Shown: positions 14,318-21,621 of the stretch, in pieces
Position numbering within the stretch: position 1 is the stretch's first letter
Layout of the letters: every line of letters starts with the position of its first letter
NCBI GenBank assembly: GCA_023443095.1
Contig: JAEZVV010000109.1
Location: 1 to 21,621, forward strand
Reading direction: 5' to 3'
Source of the DNA: Pseudomonadota bacterium
GTDB lineage: Bacteria > Pseudomonadota > Gammaproteobacteria > Burkholderiales > Burkholderiaceae_F
Length of the DNA: 21,621 nt
Notes under the pieces: model-generated
What the model saw: the letters and a program-made list of their open reading frames with translations, nothing else
Told to the model about the DNA's origin: nothing
Databases searched by the model: none
Translations under genes and position numbers: made by a program

Positions 14318-15094
14318 TCAGCCGGTGTAGCCGAGCCCGGCCGAGATCCGCGCCGCGGTGGCGAGCAGCTCGCTGATCCACTCATCCTGCATCCGTTCCG
14401 ACGGAGCAGACACCGACAGGCCGGCAATCACGCGGCCGCTGTCGTCGCGCACGGCAGCGGCAATGCAGCGCACGCCGAGTTCGAGTTCCTCGTTGTCGCG
14501 CGCAAAACCGTTGGCGCGGACGAAGGACAGCTCGCGTTCGAGCTTGTTGACGTCGGTGATGCTGTTGCGCGTATGGCCGGCCAGGCCGGTGCGGGCGGCG
14601 TACGAACGCACCATCCGCGGGTCGTCCTGCGCCAGAAAGAGCTTGCCGCTTGAAGTCAGGTGCAGCGGCGCGCGGCCGCCGATGGCACGCACCACCTGCA
14701 TGCCGGAGCGCTCCGAATACGAACGCTCAATGTAGACGATCTCCTCGCCTTGGCGCACCGACAGGTTGACGGTCTGGCCGGTCTTGCGATGCAGCTCGCG
14801 CATCGGGTCGAACGCGGCTTCTCGGACCGAGAGGCGGGCCTTCACCAGGTTGCCGAGTTCGAGCAAACGCATGCCCAGGCGGTAGGTGCCGGCGGATTCG
14901 CCGCGATCGACAAATCGACCCACCACCAGGTCGTTTAGTATTCGATGCGCCGTCGACGGATGCAGCTCGGTCGAACTGGCGAGTTCTTTCAGACTGACCG
15001 GATCGGAACGTGCGGCCAGAGCGTCGAGCAGCCGCATCATGCGGTCGATCACCTGGACCGCGGTCTTGTCTCTCGGAGTCGTCGTGCTGGACAT
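14318..15094 (-). CDS. IclR-family transcriptional regulator
   Basis: The 258-residue protein has an N-terminal winged helix-turn-helix (about residues 13-65: VQVIDRMMRLLDALA, VSLKELASSTELHPSTAHRIL, GTYRLGMRLLELG) and a C-terminal IclR effector-binding domain (AAFDPMRELHRKTGQTVNLSV, GRAPLHLTSSGKLFLA, GFARDNEELELGVRCIAAAVRDDSGRVIAGLSVSAP). The family binds small acids (acetate-, glyoxylate-, pyruvate- or aromatic-derived) and represses or activates neighbouring catabolic genes. It is divergent from lutA-lutB, with a near-symmetrical palindrome in the shared upstream region, so it most likely controls them and itself. LutABC systems elsewhere are often under LldR/LutR of the GntR family, which makes an IclR partner notable. 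The effector is unknown. Confidence 0.92.
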   Translation of the reverse strand: MSSTTTPRDKTAVQVIDRMMRLLDALAARSDPVSLKELASSTELHPSTAHRILNDLVVGRFVDRGESAGTYRLGMRLLELGNLVKARLSVREAAFDPMRELHRKTGQTVNLSVRQGEEIVYIERSYSERSGMQVVRAIGGRAPLHLTSSGKLFLAQDDPRMVRSYAARTGLAGHTRNSITDVNKLERELSFVRANGFARDNEELELGVRCIAAAVRDDSGRVIAGLSVSAPSERMQDEWISELLATAARISAGLGYTG

Positions 15095-15134
15095 GGTCGG
15101 GTGCGTCGCGGAAAGGCGAAAGAGCTATCGTGGT

Positions 15135-15156
15135 GTTTTATATCACGATACGAAAC
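15135..15156. promoter_or_regulatory. Palindromic operator between iclR and lutA
   Basis: A 22-base dyad has the arms GTTT (15135-15138) and TATC (15141-15144) mirrored by GATA (15147-15150) and AAAC (15153-15156), each block separated by 2 bases, so 16 of 22 positions are symmetric. A second overlapping dyad, TATCGTG (15126-15132) with CACGATA (15144-15150), shares its right half. It covers TATAAA (15142-15137 on the minus strand), a possible -10 for iclR, which would allow autoregulation. Confidence 0.6.
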
Positions 15157-15257
15157 GTTGGCGAAGTCCAAACCGCGAAATTCGGCCCTCGCGGAACGGC
15201 ATTATGGCGGCGGCGTGTCGCATGGCGGCGACGTTGCCCTGAAAGGATGGTTCAGGC

Positions 15258-15983
15258 GTGCGAGTCGGTCTGTTCGTCACCTGCCTTGTCGATTCGATGA
15301 GGCCGGAGATCGGTTTTTCCACTCTCAAACTGCTTGAAGGCGCGGGCTGCACGGTCGAGGTCCCGGCCGGACAGACGTGCTGCGGCCAGCCCGCCTACAA
15401 CTCGGGCGATTCGGCCACCGCGCGCAAGCTCGCACGCAAGCTGCTCGACGAGTTCGAAGGTTTCGATTACGTCGTCCTTCCTTCCGGCTCCTGCGGCGGC
15501 CAGATCAAGGTCCATTACCCCGAACTCTTCCGCGACGATCCCGATCTGCGCTCGCGCTTCGATGCGCTGGCAGCCAAGACCTTCGAGCTGACCGATTTCC
15601 TCGTCAAGGTTCTCAAGCTCGAGTCGCTGCCGTCGAGTTTTTCCGGCCACATCACGTATCACGACTCGTGCTGCGGCCTGCGCGAGCTGGGCGTGAAGGA
15701 GCAGCCGCGCGCGCTGCTGGCCAAGCTGCCCGGCGTGAAACTCACCGAGATGAAAGACGCCCAGCAGTGCTGCGGCTTCGGCGGCACCTTCTCGATCAAA
15801 TACGGCAACATCTCGGGCGCAATCGTCGACGAGAAGTGCCGCAACATCCAGGCCAGCGGCGCCGACGCAGTCGTGCTCGGCGACCTCGGTTGCATGCTCA
15901 ACATCGAAGGCAAGCTGCGCCGCACCGGGGACGAGAAGACTCGCGTCCTCCATATCGCGCAGGTGCTAGCGGGCGACGTTTAA
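15258..15983 (+). CDS. lutA: LutA-like (YkgE) CCG-domain Fe-S protein
   Basis: The 241-residue cytosolic protein has two cysteine-rich CCG domains. The first is C9 (FVTCLVD), CCG 41-43 (TCCGQPAYNSG) and C79 (PSGSCGG); the second is C138-C139 (HDSCCGLRELG), CCG 171-173 (QCCGFGGTFSIKYGNIS), C194 and C212. This matches LutA/YkgE, one subunit of the LutABC L-lactate oxidase complex; related CCG subunits occur in GlcF and HdrB. The start is GTG 15258, giving the conserved MRVGLFVTCLVD terminus, with AAGGATGG about 8 bases upstream. lutB follows after 10 bases. All family cysteines are present. An alternative substrate such as glycolate or another 2-hydroxyacid cannot be excluded. Confidence 0.88.
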   Translation: MRVGLFVTCLVDSMRPEIGFSTLKLLEGAGCTVEVPAGQTCCGQPAYNSGDSATARKLARKLLDEFEGFDYVVLPSGSCGGQIKVHYPELFRDDPDLRSRFDALAAKTFELTDFLVKVLKLESLPSSFSGHITYHDSCCGLRELGVKEQPRALLAKLPGVKLTEMKDAQQCCGFGGTFSIKYGNISGAIVDEKCRNIQASGADAVVLGDLGCMLNIEGKLRRTGDEKTRVLHIAQVLAGDV

Positions 15984-15993
15984 CGAGGCGCGC

Positions 15994-17403
15994 ATGCAAA
16001 GCCAATCGGTGCATTTCAAGGAGCGCGTGGCGGTCAAGCTCGCCGACCCGCGCCTGCAGAAGAACCTCAAGAAGCTGGCCGAGAAGTTCGTCACTGCGCG
16101 CGCGGCCGCGATCACCGAGCTCGACGACTTCGAAGGCACGCGCGCGGCCGCGGTCGAGCGCCGCAACCGTGCGCTCGCCTCGCTCGACATCTGGCTCGAG
16201 ACTTTCGAGAAAAATGCCACGGCCCGCGGAGCGACCGTCCTCTATGCCGAGTCGCACGAAGCGGCCAGTGCCTTGATCGTCGGGATCGCGCAGAAGCACG
16301 GCGTCAAGAAAGTCACCAAAAGCAAATCGATGGTCTCGGAAGAGATCCAGCTCAACCGGGCTTTCGCCGCCGCCGGAGTAACGCCGGTCGAGACCGACCT
16401 TGGCGAATACATTCTTCAGATCAATAACAACGAGCCGCCCTCGCACATCATTGCGCCCGTCATCCACAAGGACAAGGAGGAGATCTCCGAGCTCTTCGCG
16501 CGCACCCATCACACGCCCAAGAAAGACGTCATCACCGAGCTCACGCGGGAGGCGCGCGAGGTTTTGCGCGATCATTTCCTCTCGGCCGACATGGGGGTGA
16601 CCGGCGCCAACTTCCTGGTGGCCGAAACCGGCACTGCCGCCATCGTCACCAACGAAGGCAACGAAGGCATGTGCACCATCGTGCCCAAGGTGCATGTGGT
16701 CCTCACCGGAATCGAGAAGGTCCTGCCCACGCTCGAAGACCTGGCCACCCTGATGCGTCTGCTGCCACGCTCGGCCACCGGCCAGCCGATCAGCAACTAT
16801 TTCTCTCTGCTTACCGGCACCCGCGCCGCGGGTGAAATCGACGGCCCCGAGCACATGTATTACGTGCTGGTCGACGCCGGCCGCACCGGTCTGCTGGGAG
16901 GCGACTTCCAGGACATGCTGCGCTGCATCCGCTGCGGCGCGTGTATGAACCACTGCCCGGTCTATCAAAAGATCGGCGGCCACGCTTACGGCTGGGTCTA
17001 TCCGGGGCCTATGGGTTCGGTGCTCACGCCCAGCTTCACCGGTGTCGAAAATGCACTCGACCTGCCGCAGGCCGCGACCCTGTGCGGCCAGTGTTCGGTG
17101 GTGTGTCCGGTCAAGATCCCGCTGCCCGACCTGCTGCGCAAGCTGCGCGAGAAGCAGTTCGAACGCGACCTGCGCCCGTGGTACGAACGCGCCGCCTTGC
17201 TGGGCTGGGGCTGGGTCGCGCAACATCCGGTGCTTTATTCGGCCTTGTCACGCATCGCGGTGCGGGTGCTGGCCGCAATGGGCGGGCACAGAAAGCGGCT
17301 GCGTTCGCTGCCGCTGCTGGCAGGATGGACCGATACCCGCGATCTGCCGGCGCCTTCAGGCAAGACCTTCCGCGAGCTCTACCGCGCTCGGCGGCGGCAT
17401 TGA
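15994..17403 (+). CDS. lutB: LutB-like (YkgF) LUD-domain and 4Fe-4S protein
   Basis: The 469-residue protein starts with an LUD domain (about residues 65-290: VLYAESHEAASALI, KSKSMVSEEIQLN, FLVAETGTAAIVTNEGNEG). A ferredoxin-like segment follows with C311-IRC-GAC-MNHCP (Cys 311, 314, 317, 321) and a second cluster motif, CGQCSVVCP (Cys 364, 367, 371). A C-terminal helical tail matches the usual LutB length. LutB is the Fe-S electron-transfer subunit of the LutABC lactate utilisation complex. It is co-transcribed with lutA. No lutC gene follows: 45 bases after the stop the convergent Fe-S gene ends, and no terminator hairpin with a T-tract is obvious between them. Confidence 0.9.
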   Translation: MQSQSVHFKERVAVKLADPRLQKNLKKLAEKFVTARAAAITELDDFEGTRAAAVERRNRALASLDIWLETFEKNATARGATVLYAESHEAASALIVGIAQKHGVKKVTKSKSMVSEEIQLNRAFAAAGVTPVETDLGEYILQINNNEPPSHIIAPVIHKDKEEISELFARTHHTPKKDVITELTREAREVLRDHFLSADMGVTGANFLVAETGTAAIVTNEGNEGMCTIVPKVHVVLTGIEKVLPTLEDLATLMRLLPRSATGQPISNYFSLLTGTRAAGEIDGPEHMYYVLVDAGRTGLLGGDFQDMLRCIRCGACMNHCPVYQKIGGHAYGWVYPGPMGSVLTPSFTGVENALDLPQAATLCGQCSVVCPVKIPLPDLLRKLREKQFERDLRPWYERAALLGWGWVAQHPVLYSALSRIAVRVLAAMGGHRKRLRSLPLLAGWTDTRDLPAPSGKTFRELYRARRRH

Positions 17404-17448
17404 GCCGCCGGCCGCCGGTTCCCCGGTCGGCGCGGGCGGTCTGAATCC

Positions 17449-19533
17449 TCATTGCGCGGGTGAAGGCGCTGGCTCAGGCAAGGCCGCAGCGACCAGTTCG
17501 GCGATGTCGCTCTGCCGGATGGCCTCACCCTGGCCCAGGCCGGCGATGGCGTCGCCCATCATCGTGGCGCAATAGGGGCAGGCGGTGGCGATCGTCGCCG
17601 GCGACTGCGGCAGGGCCTGTTCCAGCCGGGTCAGGTTGATGCGGCGACCGATGCGCTCCTCCATCCAGAAGCGCCCGCCGCCCGCGCCGCAACACATCGC
17701 TTGGTCGCGCGCCAGTGGGAACTCGAGCGGGGCATCGCGGGTGACGGCGGCCACGGCCGCGCGCGGCGCTTCGTATTCGCCGTTGTGCCGTCCCAGGTAG
17801 CAGGGGTCGTGGAAGATCACCCGCTCGAAGCGACGCTCGGGCCGGATGCGGCCGGCGGCGATCAGTTTGGCGATCAGCTGGCTGTGGTGGACCACCTCGT
17901 AATGGCCGCCGAATTCGGGATACTCGTTCTTGAGTGAGTTGAAGGCGTGCGGGTCACAAGTGACGATGCGGGTGACGCCGAGCTCGTTCAAGCTGTCGCG
18001 CAAGCCGTAAGCGAGGGTCTGGAACAACATCTCGTTGCCGGCGCGGCGCACGCATTCGCCGGTCGATCCTTCGCGTGCGCCGAGGATGGCAAAACGCACC
18101 CCGGCCGCCTGCAGGATCTTGACGAAGGCGCGAGCGACTTTCTGGTTGCGCTCGTCGAAGGACTGCGGCGAACCGACGTAGAAGAGGTAGTCGAGCTCAC
18201 GCGCCTGCTCGGGCGAAGTCAGCACCGCCACACCCAGGCCTTGAGCCCAGTCGCCGCGAGTATCGGCCGGCAAGCCCCAGGGGTTGGACTGGCTTTCGTA
18301 GCCGTCGAACACGGTGCGCAGTTCGGCCGGGAACTGGCCCTCCATCATGACCTGGTGCTGTCGCAGGCGGAAGAACTTGCCGAGGTGTTCGAGTTCGATC
18401 GGGCAGGCGTGTTCGCAATAACCGCAGGTGGTGCAGGCCCACAGGGTATCGGGGGAGATGACCGGACCGATCAGGACGGGCAAGGTGTCGAACTTGCGCG
18501 CCAACAGCGGTCCGCGCTGCTCGAGCAGATGGTGCTTGAGGCTGTCGTTCACCCATTTCAAGGAAAGCGGCTTGCCGGTGAGAAAGGTCGGGCACGAGGT
18601 CTTGCAGCGGCCGCATTCGGTGCAGGTGAAGACGTCGAGCCCGTCCTTCCAGCTCAGGTCGGCAGCGGTGGCGGCACCGACCTTGACCTCGGCGTCGCCT
18701 TCGTCGGCCATCAGACGATCGAGGTCGACCGTCGGCACCTTGCGCAGCGGGGTCTTGCGGCTGAAATAAAGCGTCGGCAGAGCGGTGACGATGTGGAAGT
18801 GTTCGCCCACCGGCAGCAGGACCAGGAAGCCGCAGACGAGCAGGATCTGGATCCAGTAGAAAGCGCGGTAGCCCAGTTCCAGCGCGGCGGGCGACAGGCG
18901 CTCGAGCTGGTCGGCGATGGCGCCCCCCGCGAAGGCGGCCGATCGTTCATGAGCGATCGCGGCATCGCTGCCCGCCAGCACGGCAAAACGGAAGCCGTCG
19001 AACAGGAAGTCGGTCAGCATGATCGAGAGGATCAGCCCCAGCACCAGCAGCGCTTCGCGGTTGCGTTCGAGCCGTGCCGGCTTGAGCAGCAGGCGGCGCC
19101 ACAAGGCGTAGAGCACGGCGAGCGTGACCGCGATTTCGATCCCGTCCTTGAACCCGGCGTAGACGCTGCCCAGCGTACCGGGGTAGACAAACCCGGCGTT
19201 GTAGCCGATCGCAAACAGCTGGATCTTTCTCACCAGCAGGGTCATGAAGCCGACGAAGATCACTACGTGCATCCAGCCTGCGCGACGCTCGTTTTCGATC
19301 ATCCGTTCCTGGAACAAGCCCAGTCGCAACACTTTGCTGATGCGCTGCCAGGGGTGGTCGAAGCGGCCTTCGGGCTGGAGTCGGGTGAGGATGCCGAGCT
19401 TGCGCCAGGCCAGCGCGACGAAGGCCGCGCCGCTTGCGAGCAGGATCAGGCTGATGGCTAGCGGTCCCAGAGCTTTTCTCCCGGTGGTGGCGCGGCCGTA
19501 CCCGCCCGGGGAGGCCGTTTCGCCAAGGAGCAT
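17449..19533 (-). CDS. Membrane Fe-S oxidoreductase, EtfD/DgcB/HdrD-like, with degenerate first CCG domain
   Basis: The 694-residue protein has an N-terminal membrane domain of about five hydrophobic segments with possible haem-ligand histidines (H89, H245, H247), similar to nitrate reductase gamma (NarI). Two 4Fe-4S motifs follow: CTECGRCKTSCP (304-315) and CTTCGYCEHACP (367-378). Two CCG domains end it. The second is intact: C578 (HDPCYLG), CC at 614-615 (MCCGAGGG), C652 and C655. The first has lost cysteines: Ser455 in VGSPQSFDERN, Ser490 in REGSTGE and Ala530 in CDPHAFN, where the neighbouring paralogue has Cys. Relatives pass electrons from ETF or flavoprotein dehydrogenases to quinone. 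ATG 19533 is the likely start, with a weak ribosome site. It may be co-transcribed with the paralogue upstream. Confidence 0.85.
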   Translation of the reverse strand: MLLGETASPGGYGRATTGRKALGPLAISLILLASGAAFVALAWRKLGILTRLQPEGRFDHPWQRISKVLRLGLFQERMIENERRAGWMHVVIFVGFMTLLVRKIQLFAIGYNAGFVYPGTLGSVYAGFKDGIEIAVTLAVLYALWRRLLLKPARLERNREALLVLGLILSIMLTDFLFDGFRFAVLAGSDAAIAHERSAAFAGGAIADQLERLSPAALELGYRAFYWIQILLVCGFLVLLPVGEHFHIVTALPTLYFSRKTPLRKVPTVDLDRLMADEGDAEVKVGAATAADLSWKDGLDVFTCTECGRCKTSCPTFLTGKPLSLKWVNDSLKHHLLEQRGPLLARKFDTLPVLIGPVISPDTLWACTTCGYCEHACPIELEHLGKFFRLRQHQVMMEGQFPAELRTVFDGYESQSNPWGLPADTRGDWAQGLGVAVLTSPEQARELDYLFYVGSPQSFDERNQKVARAFVKILQAAGVRFAILGAREGSTGECVRRAGNEMLFQTLAYGLRDSLNELGVTRIVTCDPHAFNSLKNEYPEFGGHYEVVHHSQLIAKLIAAGRIRPERRFERVIFHDPCYLGRHNGEYEAPRAAVAAVTRDAPLEFPLARDQAMCCGAGGGRFWMEERIGRRINLTRLEQALPQSPATIATACPYCATMMGDAIAGLGQGEAIRQSDIAELVAAALPEPAPSPAQ

Positions 19534-19616
19534 TCTCAGGGAAAACGCTTAGGTCAATCCTGCCGGCTCCGAAGACTTGATGGGAGCCAAACGCGGAGCG
19601 CGGGAGTGTGTATTTC

Positions 19617-19658
19617 GTCGCGCGCGCGCGACAGCCCTGCTGGCGGTGCCAGCAGGGC
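19617..19658 (-). repeat. Two adjacent hairpins between the paralogous Fe-S genes
   Basis: GCCCTGCTGGC (19634-19644) and GCCAGCAGGGC (19648-19658) form a perfect 11-pair stem with a 3-base loop, 7 bases after the stop of the upstream (right-hand) gene. Immediately beyond it, 19617-19632 is a perfect 16-base palindrome, GTCGCGCGCGCGCGAC. No T-tract follows on the minus strand. They may attenuate or process transcription between the two genes. Confidence 0.5.
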
Positions 19659-19665
19659 CGGGGAC

Positions 19666-21621
19666 TTATGAGGCGGTGTCGGCGCGAGGCGTGGGCAGGG
19701 CGTCGGCGACGATTTCGGCGATGTCGCGCACCTTCATGTGTTCGAGCTCGCCGGTTTCGGCGCGGGCCGTCTCGAGCATGGTCAGGCAGTGCGGGCAGCC
19801 GACCGCGACGTTTTTGGTGCCGCTGGCTTCGAGTTGCTCGAGCCGGATCACGTGGATGTGTTTGGTCTGGTGAGTGTCCATCCACATCTGACCGCCGCCG
19901 CCGCCGCAGCAGGTGGCGTTGGCGCCGTGTTCGGCCGCTTCGCGTCGCACCAGTCCCTTGATGCCGTCGAGCGCGGCGCGCGGGTTGGCGTAGTCATTGT
20001 TGTAGCGGCCGAGATAGCAGGGGTCGTGCAACACGACTTCGTGTTCACTCTCGAGCGCAGGGCGAATCTTGCCCGCCGCCATCAGCTCGGCGATCAAGCG
20101 GGTGTGGTGGATCACCTCGAACTGGCCGCCTTCGAACTGGGGGTACTCGTTGGCGATCGTGTTGAAGCAATGCGGGCAATGGGCGAGCACGCGCTGGAAC
20201 TGGTACTTGCGCATGTTGCCGATGTTTTCGTCGGTGGCGGTCTGGTAGAGATACTCCTCGCCCAGGCGGCGGCCGGTGTCGGCGTGGCAGCGCTCTTCGC
20301 GCATCACGCCAAACGAGACTCCGGCTTCCTGCAGGATATTGACCATCGCGCGCGCGATCTTCTGGTTGCGCTGATCGTACGCGGCCGAACAGCCCACCCA
20401 GTAGAGAAACTCGACCGGCTTGCCTTCCTCCATCAGCGGCACCTCGAGACCGTGAGTCCAGTCGAGGCGGCTGCCGGGGTCCATGCCCCAGGGGTTGCCC
20501 ACGCCCTGCATGTTCTGCAGGGTGTGCGCCACGCCGGCCGGGAACTCGCCCTGCTCGAGCGCCAGATGGCGGCGCATGTCGACGATGGTGCCGACCACGT
20601 CGATGCGGGCCGGGCAGGCTTCGACGCAGGCAGCGCAGCTGGTGCAGGCCCACAGTTCGTCGGCGCCGATCACGTCGCCGATCAGGCTCGTGCCTTCGAC
20701 GTCGCGACCGTCATGCTCGTGCATGAAGCGCTTCAGCTTGCCGATCAGCTGCTTGGGGTTGAGCGGGGTGCCGGCGGCAAACGCCGGGCAGGCGGCCTGG
20801 CAGCGACCGCACTCGGTGCAGGCGTCGAAGTCGAGGCGCTGCTTCCAGGTGAACTGCTCGAAGCGCGAGATACCGAAGCTCTCCTGCTCTTCCAGGTTCT
20901 CGATCTTGGCCAGGGCGCCACGCGCGCCGAGACGCTGCCAATAGATGTTCACCGGCGTGGCGACGATGTGAGAGAAATACGTGAAAGGGATCAGCGCCAC
21001 GAAGGCGAGCGCCGCCAGACCGTGGAAGACCCAGGTCCACAGGTGCAGGCCGGCCAGAGCCGCCGGCGCCAGCGTGGCTGCGAACACACCGGCGAGCGCA
21101 TTGCCCACCGGCGACCAGGCGGCCCAGGCCGGCTGCTGGGCCGCCAGCCGCGCGCCCTCGATCACGAAGCCGGTGGCGACGATCACGAACAGGGCGGCCA
21201 GCATCCAGGCGAAACGGCTCGAGGCCTCGAGGCGAGGCGAGCGCTGCACGAAACGGCGCCAGACCGCCATGCCCAGCCCGATCAGGAAGGCCAGCCCGGC
21301 GAGATCGAGCACGAGCTTGTAGACCAGGTAGACCGGTCCCTGCAGGAACTGCCAGCCGAAGATCAGCTTGGCGATGTCCCAGTCGATGGTCGCGAGCGCG
21401 GTGCCGAGAAACAGCAGGCCGAAGCTCCAGAAGATCGCGGCGTGCATCACGCCGGGGAAGGGCTGGCTCAGGATCTTCGATTGACAGAGCGCCTCCTTGA
21501 GCACGGCGGCGATGCGTTGCGGCCGCAGGTCGAGGCGGTGTTCGGGCGCCCCGCCGCGCCACAGGCGGACGTGGCGCCAGACGCCCCAGCAGAAGATGGC
21601 AATGGCTGCAAAGCCGACGAC
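19666..21621 (-). CDS. Membrane Fe-S oxidoreductase, EtfD/DgcB/HdrD-like, intact; start beyond window
   Basis: The frame is open to the right window edge, giving 651 residues with the N-terminus missing; a GTG at 21504 is internal, because the upstream 39 codons continue the first membrane segment (VVGFAAIAIFCWGVW). Membrane segments with histidines follow (VMHAAIFW, LHLWTWVFH, YFSHIV), resembling NarI. Two 4Fe-4S motifs, CTECGRCQAACP (268-279 counted from the edge) and CTSCAACVEACP (326-337), precede two complete CCG domains: C411, C445, C482/C485 (HCPHCFN), then C535 (HDPCYLG), CC at 571-572, C609 and C612. The family transfers electrons from ETF or other flavoproteins to quinones. Architecture and many motifs are shared with the following gene, so the two are paralogues. 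The oxidised partner is not visible here. Confidence 0.88.
   Translation of the reverse strand, partial: VVGFAAIAIFCWGVWRHVRLWRGGAPEHRLDLRPQRIAAVLKEALCQSKILSQPFPGVMHAAIFWSFGLLFLGTALATIDWDIAKLIFGWQFLQGPVYLVYKLVLDLAGLAFLIGLGMAVWRRFVQRSPRLEASSRFAWMLAALFVIVATGFVIEGARLAAQQPAWAAWSPVGNALAGVFAATLAPAALAGLHLWTWVFHGLAALAFVALIPFTYFSHIVATPVNIYWQRLGARGALAKIENLEEQESFGISRFEQFTWKQRLDFDACTECGRCQAACPAFAAGTPLNPKQLIGKLKRFMHEHDGRDVEGTSLIGDVIGADELWACTSCAACVEACPARIDVVGTIVDMRRHLALEQGEFPAGVAHTLQNMQGVGNPWGMDPGSRLDWTHGLEVPLMEEGKPVEFLYWVGCSAAYDQRNQKIARAMVNILQEAGVSFGVMREERCHADTGRRLGEEYLYQTATDENIGNMRKYQFQRVLAHCPHCFNTIANEYPQFEGGQFEVIHHTRLIAELMAAGKIRPALESEHEVVLHDPCYLGRYNNDYANPRAALDGIKGLVRREAAEHGANATCCGGGGGQMWMDTHQTKHIHVIRLEQLEASGTKNVAVGCPHCLTMLETARAETGELEHMKVRDIAEIVADALPTPRADTAS

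Noticed and set aside
15898..17226. 442-codon open frame on the minus strand
   Set aside because: It is antisense to lutB, which has a complete LUD domain and ferredoxin motifs.
17947..19461. 504-codon open frame on the plus strand
   Set aside because: It lies opposite the Fe-S oxidoreductase whose cysteine motifs are unmistakable; the Val/Glu/Gln/Gly-rich translation has no recognisable domain.
21502..21504. GTG as the start of the second Fe-S oxidoreductase
   Set aside because: The frame continues upstream to the edge and encodes the expected first membrane segment, so the true start lies outside the window.
1..21621. CRISPR arrays, insertion sequences, tRNA or rRNA genes, prophage genes
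   Set aside because: I saw no regularly spaced direct repeats, transposase or integrase motifs, tRNA-like cloverleaf with CCA end or rRNA segments; this was by reading, not by a dedicated search.

Overview
The window looks like chromosomal DNA of a high-GC betaproteobacterium, most likely of the order Burkholderiales. This is inferred from gene content: a PhaP-type phasin (polyhydroxyalkanoate granules), a Bug/TctC-type solute receptor, an EI24 membrane protein, a DUF6600 protein and DcuC, with no mobile elements, tRNAs or CRISPR. No taxonomic marker gene is present.

Layout. (1) Positions 1-1370, minus strand: a DUF6600/FecR-like secreted protein, cut by the left edge. (2) Positions 1503-5854, plus strand: a tightly packed, partly overlapping run of five genes. 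They encode a periplasmic YVTN beta-propeller, a NodB-type polysaccharide deacetylase, a sterol-desaturase-family di-iron membrane protein, an EI24 membrane protein and a CinA/MoaB-like domain protein. (3) Positions 5998-6567, minus strand: a phasin with a recognisable promoter, a PhaR-like palindrome at the predicted transcription start and a terminator. (4) Positions 6975-11868, plus strand: a DMT exporter, a nitroreductase, a tartrate/D-malate dehydrogenase, a DcuC-type C4-dicarboxylate transporter and dipeptidase PepE. This set suggests C4-dicarboxylate and aspartyl-peptide metabolism. (5) Positions 12138-14257, plus strand: an orphan Bug receptor and the murein hydrolase PbpG, ending in a strong bidirectional terminator. 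(6) Positions 14318-17403: an IclR regulator divergent from lutA-lutB, with a near-perfect palindromic operator between them. No lutC follows. (7) Positions 17449-21621, minus strand: two consecutive paralogous membrane Fe-S oxidoreductases (NarI-like membrane domain, two 4Fe-4S clusters, two CCG domains; EtfD/DgcB/HdrD-like). The second is cut by the right edge.

The most distinctive region is the right third, where four CCG-domain Fe-S redox genes lie side by side. One of the two large paralogues has lost cysteine ligands of its first CCG domain and kept those of the second. Together with an IclR-controlled lutAB lacking lutC, this suggests a specialised hydroxy-acid or flavoprotein oxidation module feeding the quinone pool. 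Two genes run off the window and are easy to miss: the DUF6600 gene at the left and the second Fe-S paralogue at the right.
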